A stretch of DNA of 64,000 nucleotides. Source: Pasteurellaceae bacterium (lineage in GTDB: Bacteria > Pseudomonadota > Gammaproteobacteria > Enterobacterales > Pasteurellaceae). The position numbers were made by a program, and so were the translations under genes. Shown here one piece after another: positions 10,419 to 20,595 of the stretch (position 1 is its first letter; the number at the start of each line of letters is the position of its first letter). The notes below the pieces were generated by a model that saw only the letters and a program-made list of their open reading frames with translations, ran no database searches and was not told the origin of the DNA. The stretch is taken from assembly GCA_030527795.1 (NCBI GenBank), contig JAUNAB010000001.1, positions 250,714-314,713 on the forward strand, given 5' to 3'.

Positions 10419-12524
10419 TTATTGTTGACGTGCTTGGTTAATTTGCGTGAGAAATTGAATAAAATAAGGTTCAGAAAAAATTTGTTGCAAGGTTAATGAC
10501 AACTTCTTACGCCAATTGGGGTATTCATTTGCGGTGCCTGGCAAATTAAACGACAATTCTTGCCCCAGTAAATTTTCTAATTGCACGCCAATCAACTGAC
10601 TTTGACTATGTGCTAAATATTGGTGAATCATTTGATTGAGATGATCGTGCATTGCCATAGTCAGTGCATCGCCTTGATAGTCCGCGGGCAAATAATTATC
10701 CAAATGTAAACGATCAAGCAATGCCTGTTTATCTACCACACGTTGAGTATATTTCTGCTGGAGCGATTCATTTTCTAAAATGCCTAACTGTGCCATTAAT
10801 TCTAAATCGCGACAATGCCAAAAACTCGCTAAAGAGACTACATCGTGAGTACCTATTGTGGCAAAGGCATTGTAAGGGAAATCTTGCACTGCGGGGTATT
10901 GCTGATTCTTCTGTGCAAAATACAACACAAAATAAGAGAAAATTTGCAATGTTGCTAATTTATCACGTACTTCATTTGGCACAGTGCCAAGATCTTCACC
11001 CACGATAACACAATGATTACGTTGGCTTTCTATCGCTAAAATCGCCATTAACTGCTCAAATGGGTAATGAACATAAACCCCATCAGATGCCGTTTTATTT
11101 TCTGGAATAAGCCATAAGCGAAACAACCCCATAATATGATCAATACGCAACACACCGTAGTGCTTCATATTGGCACGCAAAATGTCAATAAATGGCTGAA
11201 AACCGCGGTTTTTTAACACCGTTGGATTATAGGGGGGCAAATTCCAGTTCTGTCCAATCGGACCAAGGGGATCAGGCGGTGCACCAATAGAACTTTGCGT
11301 TAAATACAATGCTTGATCGCTCCAAACATCAGCACCGCCACGAGAACTATTTACAGCTAAATCACCATAAATGCCAAGTGGCATATGTTGTTCAATACAA
11401 TATTGTTGCAACGCTGATAACTGTTCATTACATAACCATTGCAACCAAGCATAAAATAAAACGTCATCATAATGCTCTAAAATCAGTGCTTCACATTGCG
11501 GCGGATTAAGTTTTTGAAGGCGATTATCCCAACCAAGCCAACCAACTTTACTTTCTTTCTCAATTTTGGGATGATTGGCTTGACTATCTAATACATTGAA
11601 TAATCCCTGATATAACAATTCATTACCTTCTTTATTCACAAATTGCTCAAAGGCTTGTTGCCGTTGTAACATCACTTTTGCCTTGCTACGTTTAAAATAT
11701 GCGTAAAGCTGACGCAATGCTTCGAGCTTTAATTGATTTACAGTTTGATAATCAACCCATTCCTCTGATCGCAACTGAGCAAGTCTATCTTGTTGCTGCG
11801 TAAACCAATGCTGAACAGATTTACACAACTTAAATTCAGGCAATAAGGGAATGGCTAAATAAATAGGATTAATCCAACGGCGTGATGATGAACTATAAGG
11901 ACTCGCCCATTCAGGTTCTGCCGGATAAAGTAAATGTAACGGATTAATGCCAATAAAATCAGCCCCTAAACGCACACTTTGTTCAATTAAAAATCGTAAA
12001 TCGCCAAAATCACCGATTCCCCAATTTTGTGCTGAACGTAAGCTATAAAGTTGAACATTGATACCCCAAGCTTTTTTATTATTCAGTACAGGAGAGCGAT
12101 AGCTTGTTTTCGGTTGAACCAATAAACGAACACGCCAAGAGTGCTCGCCTGTGAAAATTAATTCATAATAACCATAAGCTAATGCAGGTAAATTTACTAC
12201 CGAAAGTTGCGTGGAATGTGAAGTTTGAATAAGCTGATGCTGTTGATCAAAAAGTTGATAACGGATAGGCAATAGGCTGTGAGCCGTTGTATCGAACAAG
12301 GAAGAAAAATTATATATTTGGGGTTCATTTTCATTTATCACCACAACATCATCAAATTCCCCATCTAGTCGCTCACCTGTGGGTTGAAGCAAATGGACAA
12401 AATAATCTAATGTATCGGGATTTGCATAAAATAAATGCCCATCAATATCATAATAGGAAACATCGATGCCTAACTGTTCCGCTTGTTGCTGCTGTAACGC
12501 TGAGAATAGGGGTTGCGTATGCAT
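10419..12524 (-). CDS. malQ: 4-alpha-glucanotransferase (amylomaltase)
   Basis: Disproportionates malto-oligosaccharides and feeds longer glucans to phosphorylase. GH77 motifs: SPYSSSSRRWINP near residue 217, VLRIDHIMGLFRLWLIP (nucleophile Asp), VIVGEDLGTVP (acid Glu) and GTHDVVSLASFW. Its 701 residues are normal. It is the first gene of the glycogen cluster, so the cluster promoter should lie in 12525-12596. The order malQ-glgB-glgX-glgC-glgA-glgP is the one I know from Haemophilus influenzae. Confidence 0.96.
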   Translation of the reverse strand: MHTQPLFSALQQQQAEQLGIDVSYYDIDGHLFYANPDTLDYFVHLLQPTGERLDGEFDDVVVINENEPQIYNFSSLFDTTAHSLLPIRYQLFDQQHQLIQTSHSTQLSVVNLPALAYGYYELIFTGEHSWRVRLLVQPKTSYRSPVLNNKKAWGINVQLYSLRSAQNWGIGDFGDLRFLIEQSVRLGADFIGINPLHLLYPAEPEWASPYSSSSRRWINPIYLAIPLLPEFKLCKSVQHWFTQQQDRLAQLRSEEWVDYQTVNQLKLEALRQLYAYFKRSKAKVMLQRQQAFEQFVNKEGNELLYQGLFNVLDSQANHPKIEKESKVGWLGWDNRLQKLNPPQCEALILEHYDDVLFYAWLQWLCNEQLSALQQYCIEQHMPLGIYGDLAVNSSRGGADVWSDQALYLTQSSIGAPPDPLGPIGQNWNLPPYNPTVLKNRGFQPFIDILRANMKHYGVLRIDHIMGLFRLWLIPENKTASDGVYVHYPFEQLMAILAIESQRNHCVIVGEDLGTVPNEVRDKLATLQIFSYFVLYFAQKNQQYPAVQDFPYNAFATIGTHDVVSLASFWHCRDLELMAQLGILENESLQQKYTQRVVDKQALLDRLHLDNYLPADYQGDALTMAMHDHLNQMIHQYLAHSQSQLIGVQLENLLGQELSFNLPGTANEYPNWRKKLSLTLQQIFSEPYFIQFLTQINQARQQ

Positions 12525-12596
12525 AAACTGCTCCAGCTAAATAAGATAATTTCATTGTAGCTAGGGCAAAGGCAAACTCAACGACTTTTTTTCAAA

Positions 12597-13043
12597 TTAG
12601 TGATCTTCGTCAACAATAAAATCAAACCAATCAATCACATCCCGTTCGTGAATACCATTTTTAATTAAAATATCGGCATTTTTAACTGAATTGGGATCAC
12701 CACTAATTAAAGGATGCCAATCAAATAAAGGTTTATTTTCATATAATAAACGATAAGCACAGGTGCTAGGCAACCAAGTGAAATCGGCTAAATTCTTTTT
12801 GGTTAATTTTGTGCAATCGGCTTCCAATTTAAAACGATGACAATAATCGCTACATTTTCCACTGTCTAAATCCAACAAATTACAAGCGATCCGCGTAAAA
12901 TAGAGCTTTTGGCGTTTCTCTCGCCCTTCAATATATTTGCGATAACAACATTTTCCGCAGCCATCACATAGGGCTTCCCATTCTTGTTCATTCATTTCAA
13001 CAAGGGATTTTTGTTTCCAAAATTCAGGCTGTAACGACATCAT
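12597..13043 (-). CDS. ycgN: YcgN family protein (UPF0260, cysteine cluster)
   Basis: Small cytosolic protein of unknown biochemical role in the YkgJ-like CxxCxxxCC group. The cluster CDGCGKCCYRK lies at residues 27-37, with more cysteines near residues 54, 63, 67 and 76. It may bind a metal or an Fe-S centre; that is inference from the cysteines. Two adjacent ATG codons start the frame; the second (13040) is a little better spaced from AGAG. It lies between malQ and glnS on the same strand, separated from glnS by an inverted CCGCGG pair. Confidence 0.85.
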   Translation of the reverse strand: MMSLQPEFWKQKSLVEMNEQEWEALCDGCGKCCYRKYIEGREKRQKLYFTRIACNLLDLDSGKCSDYCHRFKLEADCTKLTKKNLADFTWLPSTCAYRLLYENKPLFDWHPLISGDPNSVKNADILIKNGIHERDVIDWFDFIVDEDH

Positions 13044-13061
13044 TAACTCTGTTCACATAGC

Positions 13062-13102
13062 AAAACCGCGGTCAAAAATTCAAACGTTTTTTTGACCGCG
13101 GT
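13062..13102. terminator. inverted CCGCGG pair after glnS
   Basis: AAAACCGCGGTCAAAAATTC faces TTTTTTTGACCGCGGT with a loop of a few bases. It lies 15 bases after the glnS stop codon and before ycgN, in the position of a factor-independent terminator. Confidence 0.6.
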
Positions 13103-13116
13103 AGAGGTTGGATTAA

Positions 13117-14793
13117 TTAGAAACTTTCTTTCAGGCTAACGGTTAAATTAAAGATTAAATGTTCTGCATGGCTGTCTTTGTTATCTGCACAATAATAGCC
13201 TTCACGCTCGAATTGATAAGCTTGTTCAGGCTGGGCATTGTGTAAACTTTTTTCCACAAAACCGTGTTTTACAATTAATGACTCAGGGTTAATCGCTGCG
13301 ATAATATCCTCTTCAGCACCTGGATTTGCCATTGTGAAAAGACGCCCGTATTGACGAAATTCAGCAGGTAAATTATCTGTTGCGGATACCCAATGGATCA
13401 CACCTTTTACTTTGCGACCATCCGCAGGATTTTTACCAAGGGTATCAGGATCATAGCTACAATAAACAGTGGTAATATTGCCTTGTGCATCTTTTTCCAC
13501 ACGTTCTGCTTTAATCACATAAGCATTACGCAAACGCACTTCTTTCCCTAGTACTAAACGTTTGTATTGTTTATTCGCTTCTTCACGAAAATCTGCTTGA
13601 TCAATATATAATTCTTGCGTAAAAGGTAATTGGCGTTCACCTAATTCAGGACGATTTGGGTGATTTGGTGCGGTTAAAATTTCGCTTTCATTTAAGTTTT
13701 CAATCACAATACGCAATGGGTTAATCACCGCCATTGCTCGTGGTGCATTGGTATTTAGATCGTCACGAATACAGCTTTCTAAGGCACTGTATTCAACCAC
13801 ATTGTCCTGTTTTGTTACCCCAATGCGACGGCAAAATTCACGCAATGCAGCAGGCGTATAGCCACGGCGGCGTAAACCCGAAATCGTTGGCATCCGTGGG
13901 TCGTCCCAACCGTCTACCACGCCTTCACTGACTAATTTCAATAATTTACGTTTAGAGGTTAACGTGCTTTCCAAATTTAAACGTGAGAATTCATATTGAT
14001 GTGGCAATGGGCGTTCAATTGAAATATGCTCTAGCACCCAATCGTATAAACGGCGGTTATCTTGGAATTCTAAGGTGCAAAGTGAATGAGTGATACGCTC
14101 TATTGCATCAGAAATACAATGCGTAAAATCGTACATTGGATAAATGCACCATTTATCACCCGTTTGGTGATGGCTTGCAAATTTAATGCGGTACAACACA
14201 GGATCGCGCATTACCATAAATGGCGATGCCATATCAATTTTCGCACGCAAGCTCATTTTGCCTTCTTCTACTTCACCATTTTTCATTTTTTCAAATAAAG
14301 CAAGATTTTCAGCAATGGAACGATCGCGATAAGGGCTATTTTTACCCACTTCGGTTAATGTACCGCGGTATTCCCGCATTTGTTCTGGTGAAAGCTCATC
14401 CACATAGGCTAGCCCTTTTTCAATTAATTCAATCGCATAGCCATAAAGCTGATCAAAATAATCTGAAGCATAGCGTGGCTCGCCGTGCCAATGAAATCCA
14501 AGCCATTCAACATCTTGTTTAATTGAATCAACGTATTCCACATCTTCTTTGGTTGGATTAGTATCATCAAAACGCAAATTACATAACCCTTGATAATCCT
14601 GTGCAATACCAAAGTTTAAACAAATTGATTTCGCGTGACCAATATGCAAATAGCCATTTGGCTCAGGCGGAAAACGGGTATAAACATTATTTACTTTACC
14701 CGATGCTAAATCTTCATCAATAATTTGACGAATAAAGTTGGTCGGACGGGCATTGGCTCCATCGTTATGTTCAGTTAGTTCGTTATGGCTCAT
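13117..14793 (-). CDS. glnS: glutaminyl-tRNA synthetase
   Basis: Class I aminoacyl-tRNA synthetase charging tRNA-Gln. The HIGH box is [14 protein letters not shown] (residues about 42-55). The KMSKS-equivalent is LTSKRKL near residue 277, where the family usually has MSKRKL. The anticodon-binding beta-barrels fill the C-terminal 200 residues. Length 558. AAGAGAGAGAA precedes the ATG. Presence of glnS means Gln-tRNA is made directly rather than by amidotransferase. Confidence 0.97.
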   Translation of the reverse strand: MSHNELTEHNDGANARPTNFIRQIIDEDLASGKVNNVYTRFPPEPNGYLHIGHAKSICLNFGIAQDYQGLCNLRFDDTNPTKEDVEYVDSIKQDVEWLGFHWHGEPRYASDYFDQLYGYAIELIEKGLAYVDELSPEQMREYRGTLTEVGKNSPYRDRSIAENLALFEKMKNGEVEEGKMSLRAKIDMASPFMVMRDPVLYRIKFASHHQTGDKWCIYPMYDFTHCISDAIERITHSLCTLEFQDNRRLYDWVLEHISIERPLPHQYEFSRLNLESTLTSKRKLLKLVSEGVVDGWDDPRMPTISGLRRRGYTPAALREFCRRIGVTKQDNVVEYSALESCIRDDLNTNAPRAMAVINPLRIVIENLNESEILTAPNHPNRPELGERQLPFTQELYIDQADFREEANKQYKRLVLGKEVRLRNAYVIKAERVEKDAQGNITTVYCSYDPDTLGKNPADGRKVKGVIHWVSATDNLPAEFRQYGRLFTMANPGAEEDIIAAINPESLIVKHGFVEKSLHNAQPEQAYQFEREGYYCADNKDSHAEHLIFNLTVSLKESF

Positions 14794-14993
14794 TTCTCTC
14801 TCTTATACTGACTTATTATGTAAATAGGTTAAAATCGCCCTTATTCTACAAGGTTTTGCACAGATAATAAAATAAAAAGATAATCCAATGTTGCTCGATC
14901 TCATCATAACTTACCAATGAGAAATGATTTCCCCTATTCTCCACTGAAAAATCATTATGTTTTTATTATAAATTGCTAAAATCAGCCAATTAA

Positions 14994-15011
14994 TGAATGA
15001 ACGTTCATTCA
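14994..15011. promoter_or_regulatory. 18-bp perfect palindrome, TetR/AcrR-type operator candidate
   Basis: TGAATGAACGTTCATTCA is fully self-complementary and lies 70 bases before the proposed macA start. Operators of this form are typical of TetR/AcrR-family repressors of efflux operons. No tetR-like gene is in the window, so the repressor would have to be elsewhere. Confidence 0.55.
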
Positions 15012-15081
15012 ATTTTATTGTCATACTTTGGCATATCGCAGTTATTTTAGATTTTATTATTTATCGGGTTATAGTGAATTT

Positions 15082-16242
15082 ATGAAAAAAACCATTCTCG
15101 CCATTGCATTATTAGGTTTAATTGCAGGCGGTAGCTATTATTTCGCAGGCAGTAAACAACAGCAAATTACCTACCTAACCGAAACCGTAACACGTGGTAA
15201 TTTACAAAAATCAGTTATCGCATCAGGTACCGTTCGCAGTTACAACCGTGTTGAAGTCGGTGCTCAAGTTTCGGGGAAAATAGAAAAAATTCATGTGCAA
15301 TTAGGTCAAACGGTGAAGGAAGGCGATTTAATTGCCGAAATTGACTCAAAAACGCAAGTCAACACATTAAATACCGCCCAAGCTAAATTAGCTTCTTATC
15401 AAGCACAATTAAAAGCAAAGAAAGTCGCTTATGATGTCGCCAAATCAGCCTATGAGCGTACGGCAAAGTTATACGCACAAAAATCTGGCACTCTTGATGA
15501 ACTCAATACTGCCAAAAATACACTCGCAACTGCCGAAGCGGCTATTGAAGAAATTGAGGCATCTATTCAGCAATCTGAAATTGAAGTCAGTACAGCTAAA
15601 ACTAATTTAGGCTATACGCGAATCATTTCGCCGATCAATGGCACGATAATTTCCATTCCTGTTTCGGAAGGGCAAACTGTCAATGCGAACCAAACCACGC
15701 CAACCATTGTGCAAGTAGCGGATTTAAGCAAAATGTTGATTAAACCTGAAATTTCCGAAGGCGATGTCACTAAAGTAAAACAAGGTATGGCAGTAGAATT
15801 CTCTACTCTATCCGATCCTGATACTAAATATCACGGCACGATTGCTTCAGTTGATCCTGCAATGACCACCTTAACGGATAACGAATACAGCGAAAGTGTT
15901 ACCGATACCAATGCCGTTTATTACTATGCAAATGTTATCGTGGATAATAACGATAACAAACTGCATATCGGAATGACCACACAAAATACCATTACGATTG
16001 CCGATGCTCAAAATACGTTATTAGTCCCAACTCTCACCTTGCAAAAGCAAGGCGATAAAACCATTGTGAATGTGCTTAATGCCAACAATCATGTGGAACA
16101 ACGCGAAGTCAGCACAGGGTTAAGTGATGATATGAATACCCAGATTTTATCTGGCTTAAATGAAGGCGAGAAAGTCATTTCAAGCCAAGTCACGCAAGGC
16201 GAATCCGTTGGAAATTCTGACCGCGGTCCAAGAATGTTCTAA
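15082..16242 (+). CDS. macA: MacA-like efflux periplasmic adaptor
   Basis: Membrane-fusion subunit that links an inner-membrane MacB ABC transporter to a TolC-type channel. One N-terminal membrane anchor (residues about 3-22) is followed by a barrel-sandwich half-motif (VEVGAQVSGKIEKIHV), a long alpha-helical hairpin (about residues 85-160), the second lipoyl half (GYTRIISPINGTI) and beta-barrel domains. I place the start at the ATG giving MKKTILAIALLG, since an upstream in-frame ATG at 15028 would put a non-hydrophobic extension before the anchor. A CCGCGG element overlaps its last codons. macB follows after 48 bases. Confidence 0.88.
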   Translation: MKKTILAIALLGLIAGGSYYFAGSKQQQITYLTETVTRGNLQKSVIASGTVRSYNRVEVGAQVSGKIEKIHVQLGQTVKEGDLIAEIDSKTQVNTLNTAQAKLASYQAQLKAKKVAYDVAKSAYERTAKLYAQKSGTLDELNTAKNTLATAEAAIEEIEASIQQSEIEVSTAKTNLGYTRIISPINGTIISIPVSEGQTVNANQTTPTIVQVADLSKMLIKPEISEGDVTKVKQGMAVEFSTLSDPDTKYHGTIASVDPAMTTLTDNEYSESVTDTNAVYYYANVIVDNNDNKLHIGMTTQNTITIADAQNTLLVPTLTLQKQGDKTIVNVLNANNHVEQREVSTGLSDDMNTQILSGLNEGEKVISSQVTQGESVGNSDRGPRMF

Positions 16243-16290
16243 ACCGCGGATCAAAATCACGCTGATTTTTAGTGCAAAATTGGGGGCAAA

Positions 16291-18222
16291 ATGAATATTA
16301 TTGAGATTAAGCAGATAAATAAATTTTTTGGCGAAGGTGAAAATCGGACACAAATCCTAAAAGACATTAACCTTGAGATCAAAAAAGGCGATTTTATTGC
16401 CATTATTGGACAATCGGGCTCGGGAAAGTCAACCTTAATGAATATTATTGGTTGCCTGGATAATGCCACTTCGGGTTCTTATAAAATCGGACAAACGGAA
16501 GTAAGCGAACTGAGTCGCGATCAACTTTCTGATTTACGTCAAAAGAAATTTGGCTTTATTTTCCAACGTTATAACCTACTTTCTACGCTAAGTGCATTAG
16601 AAAACGTTGCACTTCCAGCAATCTACGCAGGCGTTGATCAAAAAACGCGTTTAGAACGTGCGGCAGAATTGCTCGATAAATTAGGGTTGGCGGATCGAAT
16701 ACAAAACCGCCCAAGTCAACTTTCAGGCGGTCAACAGCAACGTGTGAGTATTGCCCGTGCGTTAATGAATGGTGGCGAAATTATTTTAGCCGATGAACCA
16801 ACAGGGGCATTGGACAGTAAAAGCGGCGAAACTGTAATGCAAATTTTGCAACAACTGCACAGCGAAGGGCATACCATTATTTTAGTTACCCACGATAAAC
16901 AAGTTGCCGAATTTGCTAACCGTATTATTGAAATTAAAGATGGCAGAATTATTGAAGATCGGCGTAAATCCGAATTTATCGCTGAAAAAGCAGAAATACC
17001 AAAAATCAATAAAAGCCGTTTTTCATTTTATAAAGATCAATTCTTAGAATCCTTTAAAATGTCGGTCAACGCGATCGTTGCACATAAACTGCGGTCATTA
17101 TTGACAATGCTAGGGATTATCATTGGTATCACTTCAGTGGTGTGTGTGGTGGCGCTGGGAAATGGTTCTCAACAACGCATTTTGTCCAATATTAATGCAA
17201 TGGGAACCAACACGATGGACATTTTTAACGGCACAGGTTTTGGCGATCGCCACGCTGATAAAAATCAAAATTTAAGCGTTAACGACTCGGATATTTTGGC
17301 GAAGCAAAGTTATATCGTCAGTTCAACACCATTAAGTGCGGTAAGTGGCACATTAACTTATGGCAGCAACAGTTTTACTGCTGCCGTTAAAGGTGTCGGC
17401 GAACAATATTTTGATGTAAAAGGTTTAAATCTGTTACAAGGTAACTTCTTCAGTGCAGAAGATGTTAAGTTAAGCGAGCAAGTCACGGTTATTGATGATA
17501 ATACACAAAAGCAAATATTCCCGAATGAATCGCCACTCGGCAAAATCATTATGCTTAACAAAAAGCCTCTACGCGTAATTGGCATAGCAAAACCGCAAAA
17601 TACAATGGGCGGCAATAGTAGCCTAAATATTTATATTCCCTACACCACCGCAATGCATAAATTATCAGGCAATCAAAAAATTGACTCCATTACGGTCAAA
17701 ATTAAAGATAATGTCAATTCAAGCGTTGCTGAAAAAGATTTAACCCATTTGCTAACCGTTCGTCATACTAAAAAAGACTTTTTTGTGATGAATACGGATA
17801 CTATTAAACAAACCATTCAAGCTACTACGAATACGATGAAACTATTAATTTCATCAATCGCCTTGATCTCGTTAGTCGTGGGAGGCATTGGTGTAATGAA
17901 TATTATGCTCGTTTCGGTGACAGAGCGAACAAAAGAAATCGGTGTAAGAATGGCGATTGGCGCACGGCAATCCAATATTTTGCAACAATTCTTGATTGAA
18001 GCGGTATTGATTTGCTTAATTGGTGGATTGACTGGTATTCTGCTCTCTGTGTTGCTTGGCGGATTATTCAACCTATTTATGAAAGATTTTACAATGATAT
18101 TTTCAACTTTTTCAATTATATCCGCGGTACTCTGTTCAACCTTAATTGGCGTGGTCTTTGGTTATATGCCAGCTAAAAATGCATCGCAATTAAATCCGAT
18201 TACCGCTTTAGCGAGAGAATAA
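16291..18222 (+). CDS. macB: MacB-like ABC transporter, ATPase plus permease
   Basis: Type VII ABC exporter subunit. The N-terminal ATPase has Walker A (GQSGSGKST), the signature LSGGQQQR and Walker B (IILADEPTGALD). The permease part has one helix near residue 275, a large periplasmic domain (about 300-520) and three C-terminal helices with GIGVMNIMLVSVTERTKEIG. Its 643 residues match MacB. GGGGGCAAA precedes the ATG. With macA and the following lipoprotein it forms a complete tripartite exporter, likely for macrolides, peptides or a siderophore/haem compound; the substrate cannot be read from sequence. Confidence 0.92.
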   Translation: MNIIEIKQINKFFGEGENRTQILKDINLEIKKGDFIAIIGQSGSGKSTLMNIIGCLDNATSGSYKIGQTEVSELSRDQLSDLRQKKFGFIFQRYNLLSTLSALENVALPAIYAGVDQKTRLERAAELLDKLGLADRIQNRPSQLSGGQQQRVSIARALMNGGEIILADEPTGALDSKSGETVMQILQQLHSEGHTIILVTHDKQVAEFANRIIEIKDGRIIEDRRKSEFIAEKAEIPKINKSRFSFYKDQFLESFKMSVNAIVAHKLRSLLTMLGIIIGITSVVCVVALGNGSQQRILSNINAMGTNTMDIFNGTGFGDRHADKNQNLSVNDSDILAKQSYIVSSTPLSAVSGTLTYGSNSFTAAVKGVGEQYFDVKGLNLLQGNFFSAEDVKLSEQVTVIDDNTQKQIFPNESPLGKIIMLNKKPLRVIGIAKPQNTMGGNSSLNIYIPYTTAMHKLSGNQKIDSITVKIKDNVNSSVAEKDLTHLLTVRHTKKDFFVMNTDTIKQTIQATTNTMKLLISSIALISLVVGGIGVMNIMLVSVTERTKEIGVRMAIGARQSNILQQFLIEAVLICLIGGLTGILLSVLLGGLFNLFMKDFTMIFSTFSIISAVLCSTLIGVVFGYMPAKNASQLNPITALARE

Positions 18223-18334
18223 ATTTCTGCTATAATCTATCTATCAATCAAGGTAAAACGCCAAATCCGTCAAAAAACGATGAAAATTTTGACCGCGGTT
18301 TTGTGTTTTACCCTTTAAATTAAAGGACGTAACT

Positions 18335-19711
18335 ATGTTAAAACTCAATAAAATTGCAGCCAGTCTGTTAATGGCAACCGCTTTAGCAGGTTGTACAAAT
18401 CAAGCGATGGAAAATAGCTACCAAAATGCACAGCAAGACTATCAACAATATGAAAATATCACCAAATTAGCCAATGTACACGAAAATTGGTGGACGCTAT
18501 ACAACGATGCACAATTAAACCGTGTAGTTGAACAAGCCTTACTCAATAATAAAGATTTAGCCAAAGCTGCCGTTTCGGTAAATAGTGCGTTATATAATGC
18601 GAATTTAGTTGGAGCTGATCTGGTACCAAGTTTCAGTGGTTCAACAACCTCAAGTGCAAGTAAAAACATTAAAGACGGTGGTAATTCCACCATCAGCCAC
18701 GGCGGTGCATTAAGTTTGAGTTATACCCTCGATTTATGGCATCGCTTAGCCGATACTGCTTCTGCTGCCGAATGGACGCACGCAGCAACGCAACAAGATT
18801 TAGAAGCCACAAAATTAACCTTAATCAATTCGGTTGTAACAACCTATTATCAAATTGCATATTTAAATGATGCTATTTCTGCCACGCAAGATAGCATTAA
18901 TTATTACACCAAAATCAACAGCATTATGCAAAATCGTTTAGCACAAGGCGTTGCCGATAGTGCTAGCACCGATCAAGCACAGCAAGCAGTCTTAACTGCA
19001 CGTAATTCACTGTTGACCTATCAAACCCAAAAGAAAACCGCGGAACAAACTTTACGCAATTTGCTCAATTTAAAACCGAGTGATCCGCTCAATATTGTGT
19101 ATCCACATATTTTGGCAGTTAAAACCGTAGGAATAAATTTAAATGTACCCGTTGAAACCATTGCAAACCGTCCTGATATTCGAGCCTATTTATATCGTTT
19201 AAGCAGTGCCTTTAACAGTGCAAAAGCAATGGAAAAAAGCTGGTTTCCAAGCATTACATTGGGTGCGAGTTTATCTTCAACCGCAACAACCGTTGGCAGT
19301 AGCTTAACTAATCCTATCGCGGCGGGAACCTTAGGCATTAGCTTACCATTTTTGGATTGGAACCACGTGAAATGGAATGTCAAAATTTCGGAAGCCGCTT
19401 ATGAAACAGCAAAACTCAACTATGAACAAGGCATTACAACAGCATTAAATGAAGTAGATGCAAACTATTTTGCCTATACGCAATCCAAACAAAACTTTAC
19501 CAACTTACAGAAAAAGTATGATTATGATAAACGTATCACGCAATACTACAAAAACCGTTACGATGCAGGCGTATCAGAGTTGAGAGAATGGCTAACGGCA
19601 GCGAACACAGAAAAATCTTCGCAAGTGTCCATTTTAAACGCAAAATATGCGATGTTACAAAATGAGAACGCAGTTTACAGTGCAATGGCTGGCTATTATT
19701 CAGCTAAGTAA
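18335..19711 (+). CDS. outer membrane efflux lipoprotein, TolC/NodT family
   Basis: Outer-membrane channel of the MacAB-type exporter. A lipoprotein signal peptide ends in the lipobox LAGC with Cys at residue 20, so the protein is probably lipid-anchored as in the NodT/OprM group. Two outer-membrane-efflux repeats (about residues 50-250 and 265-455) carry the expected helical heptads and a short central section. Its 458 residues are normal. It lies 112 bases after macB, with a CCGCGG element between, and is followed by a strong hairpin terminator. Confidence 0.88.
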   Translation: MLKLNKIAASLLMATALAGCTNQAMENSYQNAQQDYQQYENITKLANVHENWWTLYNDAQLNRVVEQALLNNKDLAKAAVSVNSALYNANLVGADLVPSFSGSTTSSASKNIKDGGNSTISHGGALSLSYTLDLWHRLADTASAAEWTHAATQQDLEATKLTLINSVVTTYYQIAYLNDAISATQDSINYYTKINSIMQNRLAQGVADSASTDQAQQAVLTARNSLLTYQTQKKTAEQTLRNLLNLKPSDPLNIVYPHILAVKTVGINLNVPVETIANRPDIRAYLYRLSSAFNSAKAMEKSWFPSITLGASLSSTATTVGSSLTNPIAAGTLGISLPFLDWNHVKWNVKISEAAYETAKLNYEQGITTALNEVDANYFAYTQSKQNFTNLQKKYDYDKRITQYYKNRYDAGVSELREWLTAANTEKSSQVSILNAKYAMLQNENAVYSAMAGYYSAK

Positions 19712-19726
19712 AACAACGTAAAATAA

Positions 19727-19755
19727 AAAAGGCTATTTAATAATAGCCTTTTACT
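19727..19755 (+). terminator. factor-independent terminator after the efflux operon
   Basis: AAAAGGCTATT pairs with AATAGCCTTTT across a four-base loop, followed by T-rich sequence, 15 bases after the stop codon. Confidence 0.8.
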
Positions 19756-19883
19756 TTACAATAAAACAATGTTTAATTAGATATTTATTAGAATAACTCT
19801 AGTTAAATTAAAAAATTTAGATAATAAATAAAATCTTTTATTTTAAACAAAAAGCTAAAACCTTTCAGTTCTATTTTTAAAAT

Positions 19884-19920
19884 AAAAAAGGATAGCTTTT
19901 CAGCCAATCCTTTTTATTTT
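19884..19920 (-). terminator. terminator of cspD
   Basis: On the minus strand AAAAAGGAT and ATCCTTTTTT form a stem with a run of T, 15 to 50 bases after the cspD stop. Confidence 0.7.
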
Positions 19921-19935
19921 GAATTAACAGAATAA

Positions 19936-20151
19936 TTAATTTGCTTCGACGACTGGGACGATTTTTGTTGCGTGTGAACCTTTGTCACCATGTACGACTT
20001 CGAAATTTACTTTCTGACCCGCCTTTAAGGAACGATATCCATCCATTTCAATGACGGAGTAATGAGCAAAGATATCCATATCTTTACCGTCAGCATTAAT
20101 AAATCCGAATCCTTTAGCATTATTGAACCATTTAACTACACCAATTTCCAT
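19936..20151 (-). CDS. cspD: cold-shock-domain protein, CspD-like
   Basis: Single cold-shock domain of 71 residues that binds single-stranded nucleic acid. RNP1 is KGFGFI (residues 13-18) and RNP2 is DIFAHY (26-31). The start GVVKWFNNAKGFGFI and the C-terminal VVHGDKGSHATKI are closest to CspD of Haemophilus, which acts on replication or RNA rather than in cold adaptation in E. coli. AGAGGTAAAAGAGT precedes the ATG. Monocistronic with its own terminator. Confidence 0.88.
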   Translation of the reverse strand: MEIGVVKWFNNAKGFGFINADGKDMDIFAHYSVIEMDGYRSLKAGQKVNFEVVHGDKGSHATKIVPVVEAN

Positions 20152-20595
20152 ACTCTTTTACCTCTAATTTTCGTCCTTTTAAGACAAGTATTTATTACAA
20201 AATAAAACAAGGATATAACCTAACTCCTTACGACGTGGTTAATTCTCTTTTAAATTTAAAGAAAAGGCAATTAGAAATTATTCAAATTTGAACCTAGATC
20301 ACAAAAAAAAATAAATATTATTTTATTTTTCTTATTGCTAGCTAATATTAATTAATAAATCAATAATGTATTTTACTCAAAACCGCGGTCAATTTTAATG
20401 CCATTTTTTATTCATATATGATACTACTGATAAATTCAGCAACAAAATGCTGACTGAAAAAGCTTAATCTACGGTATTCCTACCATTTGACGATAATCCA
20501 ATAAAATACCGATGATTTTAGCTAACAATCTTTGGAAAAAATGCAGACTTAGGGTAAACTAGACGCACTTTTTTCTCTAGTGAAAGGAAAACTAT
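20152..20595. other. 444-bp divergent intergenic region, cspD and asnS promoters
   Basis: No convincing open frame. The left part is the AT-rich leader of cspD. One CCGCGG element (AAAACCGCGGTCAATTTT) lies near 20381-20396, not paired. The last 70 bases should hold the asnS promoter, ending in GAAAGGAAAACTAT before the ATG. I see no repeat or RNA fold here that I can name. Confidence 0.5.
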
